DNA from: Alphaproteobacteria bacterium
Lineage (GTDB): Bacteria > Pseudomonadota > Alphaproteobacteria > CACIAM-22H2
Reading direction: 5' to 3'
Length of the DNA: 9,801 nucleotides
Assembly: GCA_016869915.1 (NCBI GenBank)
Contig: VGDA01000099.1
Span: 1-9,801 of the forward strand
Below, piece by piece: positions 1 through 5,596 of the stretch (positions within the stretch are counted from its first letter, which is position 1; each line of letters starts with the position of its first letter). The translations under genes and the position numbers were made by a program. The notes beneath the pieces were generated by a model. That model was not told where the DNA came from, made no database searches, and worked only from the letters and a program-made list of their open reading frames with translations.

Positions 1-95
1 GAGCGGGTCACCGAATGGGGAAGGTTCACCCAGCCCACCTGCTTGCCCGCCCGCTCGAAGTCGATGTCGCTCCAGATGCGCGTCCTGACGTTCAT
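1..95 (-). CDS. Succinylglutamate desuccinylase/aspartoacylase-family protein, N-terminal fragment
   Basis: Only the first 31 codons lie in the window; the gene runs off the left edge. The protein begins MNVRTRIWSDIDFERAGKQV and continues GWVNLPHSVTR. A short acidic/aromatic lead, then 'GKQVGxxxLPxS' and an R/S turn, resembles the N-terminus of the zinc-dependent aspartoacylase/succinylglutamate desuccinylase (M14-like) proteins that remove acyl groups from N-acyl amino acids. The metal-binding residues would lie downstream and are not visible, so this is a family-level guess. The start is well supported: ATG at 95-93 follows the purine-rich site AGGGGAGGG (106-98, read on the minus strand) with a 2-nt gap plus initiator context. 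The gene is divergent from the DMT transporter gene, with about 92 bases between the starts, so the two may share a control region. Confidence 0.5.
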   Translation of the reverse strand, partial: MNVRTRIWSDIDFERAGKQVGWVNLPHSVTR

Positions 96-97
96 GC

Positions 98-106
98 AAC
101 CCTCCC
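98..106 (-). promoter_or_regulatory. Shine-Dalgarno site of the aspartoacylase-like gene
   Basis: On the minus strand the sequence AGGGGAGGG directly precedes TTGC-ATG. This strong purine tract fixes the reading direction and start of the partial gene at the left edge. The same GGGGAGGG core occurs on the plus strand at about 173-180, before the divergent DMT transporter gene. Confidence 0.55.
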
Positions 107-172
107 CTGCCGCGATGCGCGCTATCATTGGACCCGCGACGCCGCTCCGCAAGCGATGAACGGCACGCGCCT

Positions 173-180
173 GGGGAGGG
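173..180 (+). promoter_or_regulatory. Shine-Dalgarno site deciding the TTG start of the DMT gene
   Basis: GGGGAGGG (part of ctggggagggcgcttca) ends 7 nt before TTG 188. No comparable site lies before ATG 227 or ATG 230, where the upstream sequence is gcggcgtcctcgtc. This is the reason for choosing the non-ATG start. Confidence 0.5.
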
Positions 181-187
181 CGCTTCA

Positions 188-1084
188 TTGGCTCACAGCG
201 ATCATCCGGCGCGCGGCGTCCTCGTCATGATGGGCGCGCAGGCGATCTTCGGGATCACCGACGCGATCCAGAAGCTGGCCATGGAGACCGTGCCGGAGAT
301 GATCGTCGTCTGGAGCCGCTTCGCGCTCTTCGCGGCATTCTTCCTACCCGTGGTCGCCATGCGCCCGGCGCACCTGGCGTCGACGCCGGAGCGCCGGCTG
401 CTGGTCCTGCGCGGCTGCTGCTTCCTCGGCGCGACCTGCTTCATGGCCGGTGCGCTGGCGCGGCTGCCGCTCGCCACCGCGACGACGCTGATGTTCGTCG
501 GGCCCTTCATCGTCACCGCGATGTCGGCGCTGATCCTGCGCGAGGGCGTGGGCTGGCGGCGCTGGTCCGCGATCGGCGTCGGCTTCCTCGGCATGCTCGT
601 CGTCGTGCGCCCCGGCGCCGGCGGGGACGCGGTCGGCTGGCCGGCGCTGCTCGTGCTCGGCTCGACCGTCTGCTGGTCGCTCGGCGTCATCGCCACGCGC
701 GTCGTCGGCGCGCGCTCGGAGGCGACGACGATGCTGGTCTGGCAGACGATCACCGGCTTCGCGCTGTCCGCGCCCTTCGCGCTGCTCGCCTGGCGCACGC
801 CCGACGCGCGCGAGGCCGGGTTGCTGCTGCTCAACGGCTGCCTGAACCTCGTCGGCCAGTGGATGGTCGTGCGCGCGCTGCAGCTCGCGCCGGTCTCCGC
901 GGTGGCGCCGCTCACCTACACGGTCATCGTCTGGGCGACGCTGCTGGGCTGGAGCATGTTCGGGACCCTGCCCGACCGGTGGACCCTGGCGGGCGCGGCC
1001 ATCATCATCCTCTCCGGCCTCTATGTCTGGTGGCGCGAGCGCGCGCGAGCGCGCGCCGCCGCGGCCATCGCCGCCGAGGGATGA
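188..1084 (+). CDS. EamA/DMT-superfamily transporter (10 TM)
   Basis: Integral inner-membrane carrier of the drug/metabolite transporter superfamily, 298 residues from the chosen start. Such proteins usually export, or less often import, small metabolites such as amino acids. Two tandem EamA repeats are visible, at about residues 10-141 and 152-281. Hydrophobic helices lie near 10-29, 37-58, 71-91, 97-116, 126-142, 150-171, 181-201, 210-230, 237-257 and 263-281. Family-like marks are the first-helix segment 'GAQAIFGITDAIQKL', the helix 4 lead 'LATATTLMFVGPFIVTAMSA', and 'APVSAVAPLTYTVIVWA' in repeat two. The tail is short and basic (RERARARA). TTG at 188 is preferred because GGGGAGGG ends 7 nt upstream. 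The alternative is ATG 227 (MMGAQ), which would leave a very short lead before helix 1, and an upstream in-frame TTG at 128 has no ribosome site. The gene lies 61 nt upstream of the M81 gene on the same strand, so co-transcription is possible. The substrate is unknown. Confidence 0.85.
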   Translation: MAHSDHPARGVLVMMGAQAIFGITDAIQKLAMETVPEMIVVWSRFALFAAFFLPVVAMRPAHLASTPERRLLVLRGCCFLGATCFMAGALARLPLATATTLMFVGPFIVTAMSALILREGVGWRRWSAIGVGFLGMLVVVRPGAGGDAVGWPALLVLGSTVCWSLGVIATRVVGARSEATTMLVWQTITGFALSAPFALLAWRTPDAREAGLLLLNGCLNLVGQWMVVRALQLAPVSAVAPLTYTVIVWATLLGWSMFGTLPDRWTLAGAAIIILSGLYVWWRERARARAAAAIAAEG

Positions 1085-1124
1085 CTCGCGCGGCGCGGCG
1101 CGCTTAAATCCGCGCGGTTCCACC

Positions 1125-1139
1125 GAGGGGAAGGGAAAG
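1125..1139 (+). promoter_or_regulatory. Purine-rich ribosome binding site of the M81 gene
   Basis: The tract GAGGGGAAGGGAAAG precedes ATG 1146 by 6 nt. It selects this ATG over the earlier in-frame ATG at 1023, which lies inside the DMT transporter gene and has no such site. Confidence 0.6.
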
Positions 1140-1145
1140 ACCGAC

Positions 1146-2615
1146 ATGCGCCTGTTCGCAGCGACGATCGCCACCGAGACCTACACGTTCTCGCCGATGG
1201 CGACCTGCATCGACGACTACAAGCAGGGCGTCTACCTGCGCCCCGGCGAGCACCCGAGCGACACGCCGCTGATGTGCACCGCGACGCTCTTCGTCGCGCG
1301 CCGCCGCGCCGCGCAGGAGGGCTTCACGCTGGTCGAGGGCAGCTGCTTCGCCGCCAGCCCGTCAGGCACGACCGTGCGCGCCGACTACGAGGCGATGCGC
1401 GACGAGATCCTCGCCCAGTGCAAGGCCGCGATGCCGCTCGACGGCGTGCTGCTCGGCCTGCACGGCGCGATGGTCGCGCAGGGCTACGACGACGTCGAGG
1501 GCGACGTGATCGAGCGCGTGCGCGCGATCGTCGGGCCGAAATGCGTGATCGGCGTCGAGCTCGACCCGCATTGCCACCTCACGCTCAAGCGCGTGAAGGG
1601 CGCCGACGTCATCATCCTCTACAAGGAGTTCCCGCACACCGACGTCGTCGAGCGCGCCGAGGAGGTGCTCGACCTCGTGCTGCGGACGATCCGCGGCAAG
1701 ATCAAGCCGGTGATGTCGGTCTACGACTGCCGCCAGATCGGCAGCTACCCGACGACCGAGCCGATGATGCGCGCCTTCGTCGATCGCATGAGCGCGATGG
1801 AGGGCAAGGACGGCGTGCTCTCGATCTCGATCGGGCACTGCTTCCCCTACGCGGACGTGGCCGAGCTCACCGGGCGCATCCTGGTGATCACCGACGGCGA
1901 CAAGAAGAAGGCCGACGCGCTCGCGACGTCGATCGGCGAGGAATTCGTCTCGATGCGCGGCAAGACCGCGCCCGCCTACCACGGCGTCGAGGACGGGATC
2001 ACGGCGGCACTCGAGTTCAACGACGCGCCGGTGGTGATGGCGGACCCGGCCGACAACGCCGGCGGCGGCGCGCCATCGGACAACACCACGATCCTGCGCC
2101 GCCTGATCGAGCGGAAGGTGGAGAGCGCCTGCCTCGGCCCGATCTGGGACCCAATCGCGGTCAGGCTCTGCTTCGCCGCCGGCCTCGGCGCGGAGTTCCC
2201 GCTGCGCTTCGGCGGCAAGATCGCGCAGAGTTCGGGCCTGCCGGTCGACGCGATCGTCAAGGTCGTGGGCCTGAAGCGCGACTGCTGGCAGAGCTTCGGC
2301 CCGACGCAGGTGCCGATGGGCGACTGCGCCGCCATCAAGGTCGACGGGATCGAGGTCGTGCTGATCGCCAACCGCACCCAGGCCCTCGGACTCGAGCTGT
2401 TCCGCAACGTCGGCATCGAGCCGACCGAGCGGAAGATCGTCGCCGTGAAGTCGACCAACCACTTCCGCGCGGCCTTCGGGCCGATCGCGAAGAAGGTGAT
2501 GTACATCGACTCCGACGGACCGCTCAGCCGCGACTACCGCAAGATCCCGTACACCAAGGTCCAGCGCCCGATCTGGCCGCTCGACGAGAAGACCGAGCCC
2601 GGCCTCGTGTTCTGA
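1146..2615 (+). CDS. M81-family metallopeptidase (MlrC/microcystinase C-like)
   Basis: Probable zinc-dependent amide/peptide hydrolase, 489 residues, close to the usual size of the family. The N-terminal MlrC/DUF1485 domain covers roughly 1-290 and the MlrC C-terminal domain roughly 297-480. Visible marks are ETYTFSP (11-17, usually ETNTFSP), LLGLHGAMVAQGYDDVEGD (102-120), VELDPHCHLT (137-146), YKEFPHTD (159-166), DPADNAGGG (300-308) and KSTNHFRAAF (435-444). Asp140, His142 and His164 have the 2- and 22-residue spacing that I recall for the zinc ligands Asp184, His186 and His208 of Sphingomonas MlrC, and Glu11 sits where its active-site Glu56 would fall. No signal peptide is seen, so the enzyme should be cytoplasmic and act on imported substrate. 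The start at ATG 1146 follows GAGGGGAAGGGAAAG; the in-frame extension upstream to 1023 overlaps the DMT gene and is rejected. M81 genes commonly sit beside Dpp/Opp-type transporters, as here. Microcystin specificity should not be assumed. Confidence 0.92.
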   Translation: MRLFAATIATETYTFSPMATCIDDYKQGVYLRPGEHPSDTPLMCTATLFVARRRAAQEGFTLVEGSCFAASPSGTTVRADYEAMRDEILAQCKAAMPLDGVLLGLHGAMVAQGYDDVEGDVIERVRAIVGPKCVIGVELDPHCHLTLKRVKGADVIILYKEFPHTDVVERAEEVLDLVLRTIRGKIKPVMSVYDCRQIGSYPTTEPMMRAFVDRMSAMEGKDGVLSISIGHCFPYADVAELTGRILVITDGDKKKADALATSIGEEFVSMRGKTAPAYHGVEDGITAALEFNDAPVVMADPADNAGGGAPSDNTTILRRLIERKVESACLGPIWDPIAVRLCFAAGLGAEFPLRFGGKIAQSSGLPVDAIVKVVGLKRDCWQSFGPTQVPMGDCAAIKVDGIEVVLIANRTQALGLELFRNVGIEPTERKIVAVKSTNHFRAAFGPIAKKVMYIDSDGPLSRDYRKIPYTKVQRPIWPLDEKTEPGLVF

Positions 2616-2623
2616 GCGAAGGT

Positions 2624-2656
2624 CCCTCCCCGCGCCCCTGGCCGGCGCGGGGAGGG
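2624..2656. terminator. Bidirectional GC hairpin between convergent genes
   Basis: A perfect 13-bp inverted repeat: CCCTCCCCGCGCC at 2624-2636 pairs with GGCGCGGGGAGGG at 2644-2656 around a 7-nt loop (cctggcc). It fills most of the 46-base gap between the stop of the M81 gene (2615) and the stop of the minus-strand dehydrogenase (complement of 2662-2664). The position and symmetry suit a shared terminator for both transcripts. Neither strand has a clear U-tract after the stem, so it may act as a weak, U-independent or processing-type 3' end. Confidence 0.7.
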
Positions 2657-2661
2657 CAGCC

Positions 2662-3690
2662 TCAGCCGAGCCAGCCAGCCTGGCGCGGGTGCGAGAGCGC
2701 CTGCGGGTTGACCAGGTGGTCGGGCCGCGCGCGGCCCGCGAAGGCGGCGGCCGACCTGAACGAGCCCTCGGCGAGCGAGCGGTTGCACTCGTCGGTGTGG
2801 CAGAGCGCGTGCGGCGACACGATCACGTTGTCCAGCTTCAGGATCGGGTTGTCGACCGGCGTCGGCTCGACCTCGAACACGTCCATCGCCGCGCCGGCGA
2901 TGCGCTTCTCGGCCAGGGCGCGATGCAGCGCCGCCTCCTGCACCACCGGCCCGCGCGCCGCGCTGACCAGGTAGGCCGTCGGCTTCATGAGGCCGAGGGC
3001 GCGCTCCCCCACGATGCCGCGCGTGGCGTCGTTCAGCAGGACGTTGGTTACCAGAAAGTCGGACTCGCGGAACAGCGTGTCGAAGTCGACGAGCGTGACG
3101 CCTAGCCCGGCGACGTCCTCCTGCTTCACGAAGGGGTCGTGCGCGATGAAGCGCATGTCGAGCGGCCGCGCGATCCTGAACAGCTCGCGGCCGATGTTGC
3201 CGATGCCCAGCGACCCCAGCGTGCGCCCGACGAGGCCGGTGCCGTAGTGGCTGCGCTGCTCGCCCCAGCGCCCCTCGCGCACCAGCCTGTCCTTGGTCGG
3301 CAGCTTGTGCGCCAGCGCGAGCACGAAGGTCAGCTGGGTGGTCGCCATCGGCCGGCGCACGGCGTTCGGGTTGTTGGTCAGCAGCACGCCCGCGGCGGTC
3401 AGCGCCCCGACGTCGCGCGTGTCGTAGCCCGCGCCGAAGCCGGCGAGGAGCCTGAGGCGCAGGTCGGGCCGGCCGAGCGCCTCGGCGCCGATGCCCTCGG
3501 ACACGGCGCAGATCACGTCGTAGCGCGCGCAGTGGTCGGCCGCGAGCCGCTTGGGCTGGTCGGGCAGGTATTCCCATTCGAGGCCCGGCGCCGAATCGAG
3601 GATGCCCAGCGCCTGCGGGTCGAAGAAGGTGCGGCCGTCCTCCAGCAGCGCGGTGCGCGCGACGCCTACGCGAAGCTTCCCGGAGACCAT
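2662..3690 (-). CDS. D-2-hydroxyacid dehydrogenase (NAD-dependent, D-isomer specific family)
   Basis: Cytoplasmic oxidoreductase of 342 residues interconverting a 2-oxoacid and a D-2-hydroxyacid. The substrate domain surrounds a central NAD domain at about 110-300. Visible marks: Rossmann motif GIGNIG (162-167); Asp185 in 'FIAHDPF' at the end of the second strand, favouring NAD over NADP; catalytic Arg246 (SAARG); Glu275 (DVFEVEP); and His294 (SPHALCHTDE). All three catalytic residues are therefore present. The sequence after the catalytic His (ALCHTDEC) differs from the common 'PHxA[GW]' form, and QE replaces the usual DE after ARGxxV. This points to a subfamily away from classical glycerate, phosphoglycerate or lactate dehydrogenases. 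The start at ATG 3690-3688 follows GGAGGA; the longer frame reaching 3894 runs through the intergenic region and is rejected. The gene is convergent with the M81 gene and divergent from the ABC importer operon, so its promoter shares the 3691-3909 region. The substrate is unknown. Confidence 0.92.
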   Translation of the reverse strand: MVSGKLRVGVARTALLEDGRTFFDPQALGILDSAPGLEWEYLPDQPKRLAADHCARYDVICAVSEGIGAEALGRPDLRLRLLAGFGAGYDTRDVGALTAAGVLLTNNPNAVRRPMATTQLTFVLALAHKLPTKDRLVREGRWGEQRSHYGTGLVGRTLGSLGIGNIGRELFRIARPLDMRFIAHDPFVKQEDVAGLGVTLVDFDTLFRESDFLVTNVLLNDATRGIVGERALGLMKPTAYLVSAARGPVVQEAALHRALAEKRIAGAAMDVFEVEPTPVDNPILKLDNVIVSPHALCHTDECNRSLAEGSFRSAAAFAGRARPDHLVNPQALSHPRQAGWLG

Positions 3691-3738
3691 GGCTTCCTCC
3701 CTCGATTCCGACGCAGCGGCACGCAGCATAGCGGCTCG

Positions 3739-3759
3739 CGCCGCGCCTGGCGCGCGGCG
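3739..3759. repeat. Short GC hairpin in the divergent region
   Basis: CGCCGCGC (3739-3746) and GCGCGGCG (3752-3759) form an 8-bp stem with loop ctggc. It lies about 50 bases upstream of the dehydrogenase start on the minus strand, so it could fold in the 5' leader of that mRNA. Its function is not known. Confidence 0.35.
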
Positions 3760-3841
3760 TCTGGCGTACCGCCCGGCGAACAGCCCGTCGACATGCGTAG
3801 CGATCCGTGGTTCCTTCGGTCGCAGCGGCGACCGGCGCCGC

Positions 3842-3857
3842 CCCGATGGGGATCGGG
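3842..3857. repeat. Inverted repeat CCCGAT-N4-ATCGGG, candidate operator
   Basis: Two perfect 6-bp arms, CCCGAT (3842-3847) and ATCGGG (3852-3857), flank gggg. The repeat lies 53 bases upstream of the binding-protein ATG, within the divergent control region. The size would suit a dimeric repressor or activator, but in such GC-rich DNA a 6-bp match can arise by chance. Confidence 0.35.
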
Positions 3858-3896
3858 TTGGCGCGCCGGGAGCGCCGGGGATCCAGGGTTCCACCA

Positions 3897-3904
3897 GGGA
3901 GGTG
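3897..3904 (+). promoter_or_regulatory. Strong Shine-Dalgarno site of the binding-protein gene
   Basis: GGGAGGTG ends 5 nt before ATG 3910, a near-consensus site. It fixes the start of the binding protein, although the frame stays open upstream as far as 3139 (antisense to the dehydrogenase). The strength contrasts with the weak site before the next gene, the first permease. Confidence 0.65.
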
Positions 3905-3909
3905 CATCA

Positions 3910-5523
3910 ATGAAGTCGTCTCGTCGTTCCATCCTCAAGGGGTCCGCGGGCATCGCGGCCGTCGCCGGGGCTCCCGCCATCGCGCGCGGCCAGGCACGCC
4001 GCGGCGAGCAGAACACCGTGCGCGCGGTCATGCACGGCGACATCCCGACCTTCGACCCGATCTGGACCACGGCCAACATGGCCGCCTACCACGGCAACAT
4101 GGTCTACGACGTGCTGTTCGGGATCGACGCGAACTTCAACCCGCAGCCGCAGATGGTCGGCCGCCATGGCGTCTCCGACGACAAGCTGACCTACACCTTC
4201 GAGCTGCGCGACGGCCTGAAGTGGTCGGACGGCACGGCCGTCACCGCCGCCGACTGCGTGGCCTCGCTGCGCCGCTGGGGCGCGCGCGACGGCGCCGGCC
4301 AGATCATGCTGTCGAAGACCGCCGACCTGTCGGCGAAGGACGACAAGACGATCGTGCTGCGCCTCAAGGAGCGCTGGGGCCTCGTCTACGACGCGCTGTC
4401 GAAGACATCGACGCCGCTCTGCTTCATGATGCCCAAGAAGGTCGCGGAGACCGACCCGTTCCAGAAGATCGACACGACCAACGGCGTCGTCGGTTCGGGT
4501 CCGTTCACGATGAACATGGCCGAGAGCCGGCCGGGCACGCAGTACGTCTACGAGAAGAACCCGCACTACGTGCCGCGCTCCGAGCCCGCCTCGGGCATCG
4601 CCGGCGGCAAGGTCGTCAAGCTCGACCGCGTGATCTACATCAACATGCCCGAGGCGCAGACGGCAGTGTCGGCGCTGCAGGCCGGCGAGATCGACTTCTA
4701 CGAGACGCCGCCGATCGAGCTCCTGCCTCAGCTCGAGTCCGACCGTAACGTCCGCATCTCGGTCCTGAACAGCCTGGGCCAGGTCGGCTACATCCGTTTC
4801 AACCACCTCCACCCGCCGTTCAACAACCTGAAGGCACGCCAGGCCGCCCAGTGGGCGGTCAACCAGAAGGACCACATGGCGGCGACCTTCCCGAACCCCA
4901 AGTACGCCCGCGCCTGCGGCTCGTTCTTCACCTGCGGCACGCCGATGGAGAGCGACGTCAACATGGAGTGGTTCACCAAGGGTCCGGACCTGAACAGGGC
5001 CCGCCAGCTGCTCAGGGAGTCCGGGTACGACGGCAAGCCGATCATCCTGATGCAGGCGACCAACATCGAGTACATGCGCAACTCCGCCGAGATCCTGGCG
5101 AAGGAGCTGCGCGGCGCAGGCTTCAACGTGAACCTCGTCCCGATGGACTGGTCGAACGTCGTGCAGCGCCGCTCGGTCAAGTCGCCGCCCGACCAGGGGG
5201 GATGGAACATCTTCATCACCTCCGGCGGCGGCACGGCGACGGCGCATCCGATCAACCTCGCCGCCCACGCCGCGACCGGAGACAAGGGCTGGTTCGGCTG
5301 GCCGGAGAACGCCCTGCACGAGCAGCTGCGCGAGAAGTGGGCGCAGGCCGAGACGCTGCAGGAGCGACAGGCCGTCGCGCGCCAGATCCAGGACAACGCC
5401 TGGGGCTACGTGCACCACCTCTACTACGGCCAGTGGATCCAGCCGGCGGCGCACCGGGCGAACATCCGGAACATGCTGCCGGTGCCGGAGGTCATCCCCT
5501 GGTGGAACGTCGAGAAGGCCTGA
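3910..5523 (+). CDS. ABC importer substrate-binding protein, family 5 (peptide/nickel type), Tat-exported
   Basis: Periplasmic solute receptor of 537 residues that delivers its ligand to the permease pair encoded downstream. The N-terminus MKSSRRSILKGSAGIAAVAG carries a twin-arginine motif (SRRSILK, residues 4-10) followed by an alanine-rich hydrophobic stretch. Cleavage probably falls near residues 24-29 (AIARGQA). No lipobox Cys is present, so a soluble periplasmic protein is expected. The mature part has the SBP_bac_5 signature region 'FELRDGLKWSDGTAVTAADCVASLRRW' at about 97-123. Further family marks are 'DIPTFDP' (44-50), 'YDVLFGIDANFNPQPQMV' (66-83), 'NGVVGSGPFTMN', and the late 'RQIQDNAWGYVHHLYYGQWI'. 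Ligands of this family include di- and oligopeptides, nickel, heme, glutathione, opines and some sugars, and the pocket cannot be read by eye. The gene is first in its operon and divergent from the hydroxyacid dehydrogenase. A strong ribosome site and a 3' hairpin suggest high expression relative to the permeases. Confidence 0.93.
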   Translation: MKSSRRSILKGSAGIAAVAGAPAIARGQARRGEQNTVRAVMHGDIPTFDPIWTTANMAAYHGNMVYDVLFGIDANFNPQPQMVGRHGVSDDKLTYTFELRDGLKWSDGTAVTAADCVASLRRWGARDGAGQIMLSKTADLSAKDDKTIVLRLKERWGLVYDALSKTSTPLCFMMPKKVAETDPFQKIDTTNGVVGSGPFTMNMAESRPGTQYVYEKNPHYVPRSEPASGIAGGKVVKLDRVIYINMPEAQTAVSALQAGEIDFYETPPIELLPQLESDRNVRISVLNSLGQVGYIRFNHLHPPFNNLKARQAAQWAVNQKDHMAATFPNPKYARACGSFFTCGTPMESDVNMEWFTKGPDLNRARQLLRESGYDGKPIILMQATNIEYMRNSAEILAKELRGAGFNVNLVPMDWSNVVQRRSVKSPPDQGGWNIFITSGGGTATAHPINLAAHAATGDKGWFGWPENALHEQLREKWAQAETLQERQAVARQIQDNAWGYVHHLYYGQWIQPAAHRANIRNMLPVPEVIPWWNVEKA

Positions 5524-5534
5524 CGCAGGCCTGC

Positions 5535-5564
5535 ACCGGCCCGGGGCGCGCGCCCCGGGCCGGT
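5535..5564. repeat. Perfect 30-bp GC palindrome between binding-protein and permease genes
   Basis: The duplex is its own reverse complement over 30 bases: arm ACCGGCCCGGGGC at 5535-5547, centre GCGC, arm GCCCCGGGCCGGT at 5552-5564. As RNA it would form a 13-bp, almost all-GC stem with a 4-nt loop. It lies 12 bases after the binding-protein stop and 33 bases before the permease ATG. No U-run follows (actccccggg). The likely role is an intra-operon hairpin that protects the 3' end of the upstream message and/or attenuates the downstream genes. Operon position fits this, since binding proteins are needed in excess. Confidence 0.75.
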
Positions 5565-5596
5565 ACTCCCCGGGAACGCCCGACGCGAACGGACAC

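Larger units (their letters stand above)
3691..3909. promoter_or_regulatory. Divergent control region between dehydrogenase and importer operon
   Basis: This 219-base gap separates the divergent starts and should contain promoters for both transcripts. No convincing -35/-10 pair could be assigned by eye. Repeats seen: an 8-bp hairpin (CGCCGCGC at 3739-3746, GCGCGGCG at 3752-3759, 5-nt loop); a 6-bp inverted repeat CCCGAT-gggg-ATCGGG at 3842-3857; and a direct repeat GATCCGTGGTTCC (3802-3814) against GATCCAGGGTTCC (3880-3892), 11 of 13 identical and 78 bases apart. These are candidate regulator sites. No regulator gene is present in the window. Open frames crossing this interval are extensions of the flanking genes. 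Confidence 0.55.

Noticed and set aside
15..230. Small plus-strand open frame of 71 codons at the left edge
   Set aside because: It overlaps the aspartoacylase-like start on the other strand and the DMT start, with no ribosome site and no recognisable protein feature.
1033..1058. GCGCGAGC-type short tandem repeat
   Set aside because: It encodes the basic tail RERARARA of the DMT protein and reflects Arg/Ala codon choice, not an independent element.
1085..1145. Possible promoter (TTAAAT at about 1104-1109) between the DMT and M81 genes
   Set aside because: No matching -35 element at suitable spacing. The A/T patch is noticeable in this GC-rich gap but is too little to call a promoter.
1362..2462. 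Minus-strand open frame (366 codons) across the M81 gene
   Set aside because: Antisense shadow of a well-supported metallopeptidase; low-complexity composition and no motif.
1146..2615. Naming the M81 gene mlrC with a microcystin-degrading role
   Set aside because: No mlrA, mlrB or mlrD homologue is visible, and the family is much wider than microcystin degradation.
3826..3840. CGGCG-accgg-CGCCG inverted repeat upstream of the binding-protein gene
   Set aside because: Only 5-6 bp of pure G/C pairing, expected by chance in sequence of this composition.
3139..3909. In-frame upstream extension of the binding protein
   Set aside because: It runs antisense through the dehydrogenase, and the strong ribosome site plus Tat signal place the start at 3910.
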